Shown piece after piece: positions 57,116 to 64,000 of a stretch of 64,000 nucleotides of DNA. The notes below the pieces were generated by a model, which worked only from the letters and a program-made list of their open reading frames with translations, had not been told where the DNA came from and made no database searches. This stretch comes from Tricholoma matsutake (lineage: Eukaryota; Basidiomycota; Agaricomycetes; Agaricales; Tricholomataceae), in NCBI GenBank assembly GCA_026075535.2, contig AP026546.1:558001-622000 (forward strand), read 5' to 3'. The position numbers were made by a program, and so were the translations under genes. How positions within the stretch are numbered: the first letter of the stretch is position 1; each line of letters begins with the position of its first letter.

Positions 57116-59441
57116 TGGATCAAAGAAGGCGAGACCCCTTTTATGCACACTCTTCTCAAAACTGTTGTTATTAGTGAGGATGTGTTATATCACTCCGGCA
57201 TCTCTGGCCCAAGATTTACTGGGTATTGATACACCTTGTATTCATGCTTTACCATTGAACAGGTCATAGAGTCTCAGTTACATACATGGGGATAGTAAGA
57301 ACAACTCAAACTTAATACAACCATCATTAATCCTTCCTCGTGATTTTTCGATATGAACTAGGCAGAACCCAGCTTGGCTTTCCATTTCAAACCCATAGCA
57401 TATAGATATCCTTCCCAATGACCTCATTATGACCACATGAGATGGGCTGCCAAGCCTCTCAGAGTCTTGTATATCCATACTGCAGGATCATCATTGGCTT
57501 CAGTCTTCACATGGAGGAATAGATCTCTCTCTTTGATGGCTATGTCAGAAGGTATTGGAGGTGGTGTCTTCATAGTGTGCATGTTCTGAGATATGTACCA
57601 ATGACATCTATCATGCTAATTATAGATAGGTTTATTGTGTAGGTGTTTTAATGGAGAGCACTGAGGTGCAGTTTGAGTTGAGGTTGATAGCTAGAAATCA
57701 TATAAATCAACATTGCGGAGATGGGCAGCTTTGCTTAAAAGGCATACCACCACCTTGACCTTCTCTTCCAAAGTGCTCAGTGAATGTAAGTCATCATCAA
57801 GGCCCTACAAAAGTGTTCAGAAGAGGAGGAGGACTCATTTACATGTGCGCACCTCAGATTTAGCATTCTCGAAGATCGTGACCATCTCATCTTCATGTGG
57901 CTATTGTACTTCCCATTAGTATTACCATCTATTGAGGAATAATGCATCCCTGGTATGTTCCTGGATATATTTGATACACCTGACTGACTAAACTGAGTAA
58001 CAATGGTGTCCTGTATCCAGGGATCAAGAACCCCAACAATGGGAATTTGTTGCACACACCTCAAAGATGTCCGATTGAGAATTTGTTGGCTGACATTAGA
58101 TTTATGAATTATGTCTAAGCCAGAAAAAACACCCATACCTCCAACTTCATCTTGCCTGGACTAGTTGCATCAGTTTTCTGGCTGGGTGCCGCTGATCTAG
58201 GGAGTAGGATGCATGAGTTAGATTGTCTTCTAAGAATCACTCAATAGCATCACTTACCCTACTGGGAGGGTAAAAGTTCCCTCATTTAAATGATTCTCGT
58301 CGCAAGATACAAGGTCATTAACAAAAGAGGCAGTCCAAGGAATCAACACCTGCATGATTTGAGTGTCCTTGGAGTAAGCAACAGGAAGGTAGAAGGAGCG
58401 CCCAAGTGTAGCTCACGGTTTGTGTGTAGAACTAGACATTTATATGACAGAGATGTGAGTGGCGAGCATGAAATTTCAAACAGAACTCAAAGACAACTAG
58501 AGGCACCATGAGATGTCACAATAACGTGATCAGAAAGGTTTTCCGTTCAATGTACTTACAAGCTATCACTTACTACCGAGTGTTTCACCACGATTTACTG
58601 ATCACTAAATTACACCACATCCAGTACAAACATTATACTGATGGCATACATGGTTCAAAAGATAGGCTTCATGGATTCAAGAAAATCTAATTATCTCAAT
58701 GAAAGGTGAAGATGAAGCAAAGATGAGCCCCCATGTCAAAAAGTACCTAGTCTTTCACCACAATGTCACACAAAAGTAACACTTTTGATGGCAGAATTCT
58801 ACGATCCAATGTCGGCATCTGACGTGTTTTTGTGAAAACACTTGTTGATCAAATTTGAAGTTGCCCAAAATAGCACACTTGTCGACACTTGAATTCTTTC
58901 GACAAAATGTCATGGGAATTGCCATGTCAGATAACTCTTATCTGACAGCCAGCACATTGATCAGTAAACCATCAGAAATAGCACTCTAATTTAAATTCAC
59001 TGGAGTATTATATCATTCAAATACATACTATCATGGCCTCGGTGTTGCAAAATATTTTAGTTTGACCACTTACTGTCCATGTATCTCCCTCAGATATGCT
59101 GGATTATATAGCTTTTGACTACCTTACTGTGCTCTAGTTTTCAGATCCTTTTTATTTGACTTAGTCATCATCCAATACATGGTCTGAACCAATTCACCTA
59201 GAGTTGCAAAACACGTGATTACGCTCTAAATGTATGACCCAGCGAGGAGTTCATGGCTTTGGGAAAGAAAAAGTAGCAGAGCATCTTCGGAGAGGCTTAT
59301 TGTAATGGATTGTGTCCAAGATTCAGGTGATTGAGGCTTGGAACATCCATTTTCAAGTTTTGCAACACCCAAGCCATGATAGTATGTAACATTGGAAACA
59401 ATTCAGGAGTTCGCCATAAGAACCATAATTATCCATCGCAT
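57116..59441. other. no recognised gene
   Basis: Minus frames at 57278-57478 and 57777-58136 (IVGVLDPWIQDTIVTQFSQS) look partly coding but are unrecognised. 58.7-59.4 kb is AT-rich without signal. Confidence 0.3.
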
Positions 59442-61551
59442 CTATATGTCAAAGTAAAAAGGAGGATATCCTGCATCCAAACTACTGGGCAGGGGCAGAC
59501 TCATTGAGAGGTCGACCACTCGATTCCAAACACTGATGCAGAGGCACTCAATGTGGGTACACAAGGATGTTACTGTAATTAACTGACTGGAGAGTGGGGT
59601 TTTTTGGATATGTGTATTGGCCTGTTGCAAATAAATCAAGATATTTTAGATTAGTCCACGCTCCAGCGAGTTCACAAAGATCTTCATCAGAAAGCTGCAA
59701 CCATGCAACACCTAGCAAGAAAAAGGTGAGAGATTTGATAGGCAAGCTGAACGGGGGTTCGACGTGATCCCTGACTGACAATACATGCAAGTCATCCCAT
59801 CGCTTGTGGTGAACTTCAAGGTGTTGAAGATGTGGACAGCAGTGTGGTAAATTGGAGAAGAAATCAAGCCACTCCTTGTATGTTGATGTCATGCAAGTTT
59901 TGAGCACCATATGTTCGATATATGGTGTCATACCACAGATTACCTTAAAAGGAAGGGTGGTTCCGGTGATGGCCAGTTGTCACAACTGCTGGAAGCCGGA
60001 ACATGTAAGGGAGGCTGACTGGAAAGCGAATATCAGAGAAAGTAGAAGTGCTTTTAAAGACTTCAGGCATGAAATATCATTCAACATATTGGCATATATG
60101 AGACAAGGAGAGGGGTGGTAGGGTTGGTGGAAATTCAAGTCTAGATGTTCAACATCCTGGAATTGTCCAAGATGAGATGCCACTGCTGGATATAACCGTC
60201 CTGTTAAACGAATGCGCCAAAGATGTGGAGCAACACTCTGAAGTAGTGTTTAAAGGTCCGGTTTGGTCCGGTTTTTTGACCTCCAAGAGGGGCAACCGGC
60301 AACCGCAACCGCAACCGGACCGACCCAGATATGGGGCAACCGCAACCGAACTGAGTAGGACCGGTCCACATCGGTTTGGTTGCCCCCAAAAAACCGGTTA
60401 AGACCAGTTTTAGTCACCATGAGGGGTGGGTTCCTTTCCTGTGATGATATACCCTGCGAGTCATGTCACCATGAGGTGCAGGTTTCTCATTTCTGTAATA
60501 ATTTTGTACATCATGGGAAAAAACTCACGAGTCATGTCGCCATGAGGCGCGGGTTCCTTTCCCACGATGATATAACCCACAAGTCAGGTCACCATGAGGT
60601 GCGGGTTTCTCATTTCCGTAATAATTTCATATCTTTTCAGCAAATTATTATGGATATGAGCAACCTGTGCCTCATGGTGACATGACTCATGGGGTATGTC
60701 CTCGTGGGAAGAAAACCCGCACCTCATGGTGACCTGACTCGCGGGTTTTAGATGTACACATCTTTTATGCACTGCAGAAAGACTGGTTGCAACTGATGGC
60801 AACCGGTTTTCAAATATTTTCAAAATAAATGAGGCAACCGGCAACTGGAATGACCCCAAATGTGGGCAACCGCAACCGATGGTCTGGTTGCATTCAGTCC
60901 AGTTCAGTTCGGTTGCAGTCATTTTTTCAGTTGCATTAACCGGACATTTAAACACTACTCTGAAGGTACTCCATGTAGTCTTTCATTGTGTGGGGTGGAG
61001 AAAACAGGTGGATGACCTCAATTCTGGAAGAAAGAAGGGGTAACAATACAGGCAGCTGTTGTGCATGTGGTGAGCTGGGCTTCCATAGGGAACATAGTGG
61101 ACAAGACATGCACAAGATGCACATATTCGGGAATAAAATGATGGTAGGCCTTTGTGTGGCAATACAAAGGAATATACTGTAGTCAATATCATCTGGACCA
61201 AAGCAAGTGGATGAGAATAACCCTTTGAATTCATGGATCCATACGAATAACAGTTAAAGGCTTCCCATTTGGTTGTTTTGACATCTCGTGTAGATTTGGA
61301 TTTTCCTTAGACAAAGTGAGGGAGCTAAGGAGGTAGGTCAACACTTACATAGCATCTGTCAAACCAGATGAAGGGAGAAGTTGCAAAAGGTGAAAGGAAG
61401 TTGGAGGGGCGTGTCACAGAGTGTTGAGAGTGGGATCAGTAAAAGAACGCACCATCCGAGAGACATTGGACAGAACAGATGGATATGTGGGTAGACACTC
61501 AATGATGGCATGTAGGAGTTCAGGTACATTGAGCACATGCTCAACACTCAT
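59442..61551 (-). pseudogene. F-box / leucine-rich type protein, split by a hAT-like element
   Basis: The F-box lies at the N-terminus: MSVEHVLNVPELLHAIIECL, PTYPSVLSNVSRMVRSFTDP (61551-61420). TGA at 61416-61414 stands where the family has Trp after NTL. After a probable intron near 61345 the frame gives GLFSSTCF, SRIEVIHLFSPPHTMKDYME then YLQS, interrupted at 60965-60236 by the hAT-like element. It resumes with VAPHLWRIRLTGRLYPAVAS, HLGQFQDVEHLDLNFHQPYH, LKSLKALLLSLIFAFQSASL, CPHLQHLEVHHKRWDDLHVL and WTNLKYLDLFATG (about 59660). F-box proteins link targets to SCF ubiquitin ligases; the C-terminal region has the leucine spacing of this agaric family. Frame changes near 59560 and the nonsense codon show loss of function. 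Confidence 0.75.
60244..60957. mobile_element. hAT-like non-autonomous element 2 (714 bp) inside the F-box gene
   Basis: Ends TAGTGTTTAAAGGTCCGG and CCGGACATTTAAACACTA, inverted repeats with one mismatch in the first 18. Exact 8-bp target duplication ctctgaag (60236-60243, 60958-60965). Subterminal CAACCGCAACCG and ACCGGT motifs resemble element 1. The middle (60410-60740) holds two direct copies of about 120 bp (gtcaccatgaggtgcrggtt) and an inverted copy, so the centre can fold back. No transposase frame. Confidence 0.9.
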
Positions 61552-61782
61552 ATGGGCAGTGATGAAGTGGAGTGAGAATGCTGAAGCGAGAGAGCTGGGA
61601 ATGAGTGGAGTACCCATATATATGGTCTATGGACAAAGAGATATACCCTGAAACTTATGTTTCCTAAAAGGGCATTTATGAGTGATCTAGTCATTGTACA
61701 AAGGAAGCTGCAAGTAAAAGCAGAATTGGGTGGCCATAGGTTTTACAACAAGAGCTCGAAGCTTCAAGTGCCACATCCTCAA

Positions 61783-62184
61783 TGTTAGGGTGACACCCAC
61801 CATCTGCTAGCTAAGACCATGTGGGTTCTCTCTACAAGAAGGGGGTGGGATCCACGCTCGTGATGGGGGAAATGATGGTTTTGATGCATGGGGTTATTAA
61901 TAGGTGAGTTTGTTGAAATAGGCCTTTCACACCAAAAATGTAGGTGGAATACCTAAGAGAACACAACTGGGGTCCCCTAGGCATGTATTGAGGGTTTATA
62001 TACTATGTTACATATATTGTACATTGTTGTTACTGATGCGTTCGTATGTGCACATACATATTGATTCGTGCGAAATAAAATTCTCACACTATCAAAGTGT
62101 AGCATCATTTGGTGTCATGTAGCATAATTCAACATAATAAAATAAAAATGAAATTTTATTAGGTAATGGGGTGGTTTCCTAACA
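61783..62184 (-). repeat. solo gypsy LTR
   Basis: 402 bp, same TGTTAGGG...CCTAACA ends and about 90% identical by eye to the LTRs of the element at 19.7-26.0 kb. Flanks are ctcaa (61778-61782) and ctcga (62185-62189), a 5-bp target duplication with one CpG to CpA change. No internal sequence, so it is a solo LTR from recombination. Confidence 0.92.
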
Positions 62185-62189
62185 CTCGA

Positions 62190-64000
62190 CAGTGAAATGG
62201 CCCAGCAACCGTGCCCACTGACATTTCCCAGCTGCAGCCCTCAACCACATCCAAGCGTCAACACATCAATGAGGAAGAAGATATTGAATTATGACTCATC
62301 AATAGTCCAAATGGAAAATGTACTAACCACATGACACTTTTTAGAATAGTTTGGTGTCAGATCACAGGTTGTGTCAATTTTCTCCCTCAGCATGCCAGTT
62401 TCATGAAGTCAAGCAATCATCAACCTGAGAAGAATTTGAGGAAGACCAAAGTAGCTAAAATACTAGGTAAGAAGGGATGGCATAAAGGTTGGAATCATTA
62501 TTGTTGAGCAATAACTCTCCAAATACCAACCACCAAACAAAAAAACCCTGGACTGTAATGGAGAGGACTGTTCTAGATACTGCCTGCCTGCAATGCTTGG
62601 GAAATATTCTGGTCCAGTCTATATGAAGATCAAGCACCTCTAAATAGCTGATAAACTCACAAATCTTGCACTGAAAATACTACACCCATAAACATGATGA
62701 TATCAATGAACAGGACGATGGCGTGGGTTTGCAGAGATGTCAGAGTTTTGTCTAAGCCACGAAGTTGAGAGTATTTCTCCATGACGGCCATACCATATTT
62801 CTTGATCCTGTGGCACTTCAATGTTAGTGGAATTCTTAGCTTGTGGAAGAAGCTCACCCTTGATAGTGTTCCGAGAGAAACCTATCATCCATCCTTTGAT
62901 CATCCAGCCATGGCTGTAGTCTAGAATATACATAAGGTTATTCTCAGGGAAACACAGAGAAATTATGTTTATACTCAGTGCAGAACATGGTTAATCTAGC
63001 AATATCATAAGTGCATATATTACAGAGTGAGGACCTGACTTTGTGGAGAGTGGCAACAGCCACGAATCATGACAGACAGGATCTGATAATGAACAATACA
63101 TGTGAAGTGTGGCAGTCTTCCACCAGAGTCAGGGATCATCCAGGCAAAGGGATAAAACTGTTCTTGCATGAACCACCACCAGCATTCACAAGTACTGCGC
63201 TGGACCACTGGTCGATAGGAAACCATCTCACAAGTGACCCTGAATTTGTCAGAAAATATTATTATTTGTGAAACAATTAGTGTACACATGATCTGGATCA
63301 ATTCATGTTCAACTTGAAGTCGTACTTAGTAGTAGTAGTAGTACTACTAATACTAGTACTAGGCCATGCGACTTGCCCCATAAATTGAGACAATTACTAC
63401 ACTTACTGATATAAGTACAATTGAAGTAAATTGACTGTCATCTACATCTTGAAAATTGTTGTCTGACTATGGGAGACTAACTTAAATTAACTCTCATATA
63501 CTACTGTACTTTATACACTGCTGGAAATCACATACTTATATACAGCTGGCTTATACAGTAGAATATGAAAGTAGACATTATTAAAGCAAGTAACCCAGCC
63601 AACACATAGAGTGGCTTGTTCCATGCATACAGTTCTAGAACATCATCCATGAGTGAGGTGTGACCTGACAATTTCAGGGTCCCTTGGTGCTCTAGACATG
63701 ATCAGAGCAAGTATTTTATTACACAGAGTAACCCATTGTACCAGTAGATAATGTCTCCCAGAGAGCGACATGGGAACCTCCAGTACCTGAGGAGGTTGTG
63801 ATCGCGATGTGAAACCTGTCTTCAACATAATCATAGTTCTCCTGAAGAGACCCTGTAGCTGTTAGTGAAATTATACACAGCAGGTAGATGAGCAGATGGA
63901 TGGCTAGACTGGTTATTTCTCCTTTCCCTGTAGTTCCAGATTTAACTTTTGTGAACATCATGAATCAGCTGATAAAGTAGTACCTGGATGTTTAAACATT
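62190..64000. other. no recognised gene
   Basis: Minus frames at 62455-62637, 62657-62933, 63020-63301 and 63643-63961 have no recognisable motif. A triplet tract with (agt)n followed by tact repeats lies at 63329-63360 and can form a short hairpin. Confidence 0.35.

Overview
The window looks like a repeat-dense, heterochromatin-like stretch of a basidiomycete (Agaricomycetes-type) nuclear genome. The grounds are short GT-AG introns of about 45-70 bp in the better preserved genes, Plavaka-type and Tnp2-type transposases, a chromodomain Ty3/gypsy element, Ty1/copia, a DUF6698-like family, an F-box gene of agaric style, and many non-autonomous DNA elements. No rRNA, tRNA or CRISPR array was seen. 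Very few genes appear intact; the best candidate is a JmjC (KDM3-like) gene at 7.6-10.1 kb.

Layout. 1-4.25 kb: 3' part of a Ty1/copia element (gag-pol, broken by an 8-bp duplication, plus 3' LTR) inserted into a decayed fatty-acid-synthase fragment (4.25-5.3 kb, minus). 5.7-6.5 kb: a midasin (MDN1) fragment. 6.65-7.25 kb: the first cluster of a palindromic repeat called hp1 here. 7.6-10.1 kb: JmjC gene. 10.8-12.25 kb: unrecognised coding-like pieces. 13.0-14.4 kb: truncated copy of an unrecognised protein called orphan-A here. 14.5-18.1 kb: two PRP8 fragments around a decayed membrane/coiled-coil ORF. 18.16-19.5 kb: hp1, a second palindromic repeat (hp2) and a third orphan-A fragment. 19,746-25,965: complete but dead Ty3/gypsy element on the minus strand with 402-bp LTRs and a 5-bp target duplication. 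26.5-32.4 kb: unrecognised minus-strand coding pieces, including a tandem C2HC zinc-binding protein. 33.1-45.5 kb: Plavaka transposase in two halves on opposite strands, the longest orphan-A copy, and an inverted second copy of the MDN1 module. 46.3-52.3 kb: two decayed DUF6698-like genes in opposite orientation. 52.7-56.3 kb: Tc1/mariner-like MITE, ATACT-rich DNA, hAT-like element and a 21-bp satellite. 56.5-57.1 kb: Tnp2 fragment. 59.4-61.6 kb: F-box gene split by a second hAT-like element. 61,783-62,184: solo gypsy LTR.

The most interesting pattern is that fragments of unrelated essential host genes (FAS beta, MDN1, PRP8; PRP8 with introns retained) lie in one orientation, bounded by the hp1/hp2 palindromic repeats, and that at least the MDN1 module exists twice. 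This suggests a gene-capturing non-autonomous DNA transposon family. Its possible Plavaka partner is nearby, and both broken ends of that Plavaka gene abut hp1 repeats. LTR and duplicate comparisons show differences dominated by CpG to TpG/CpA transitions, which fits methylation-linked decay of this region.
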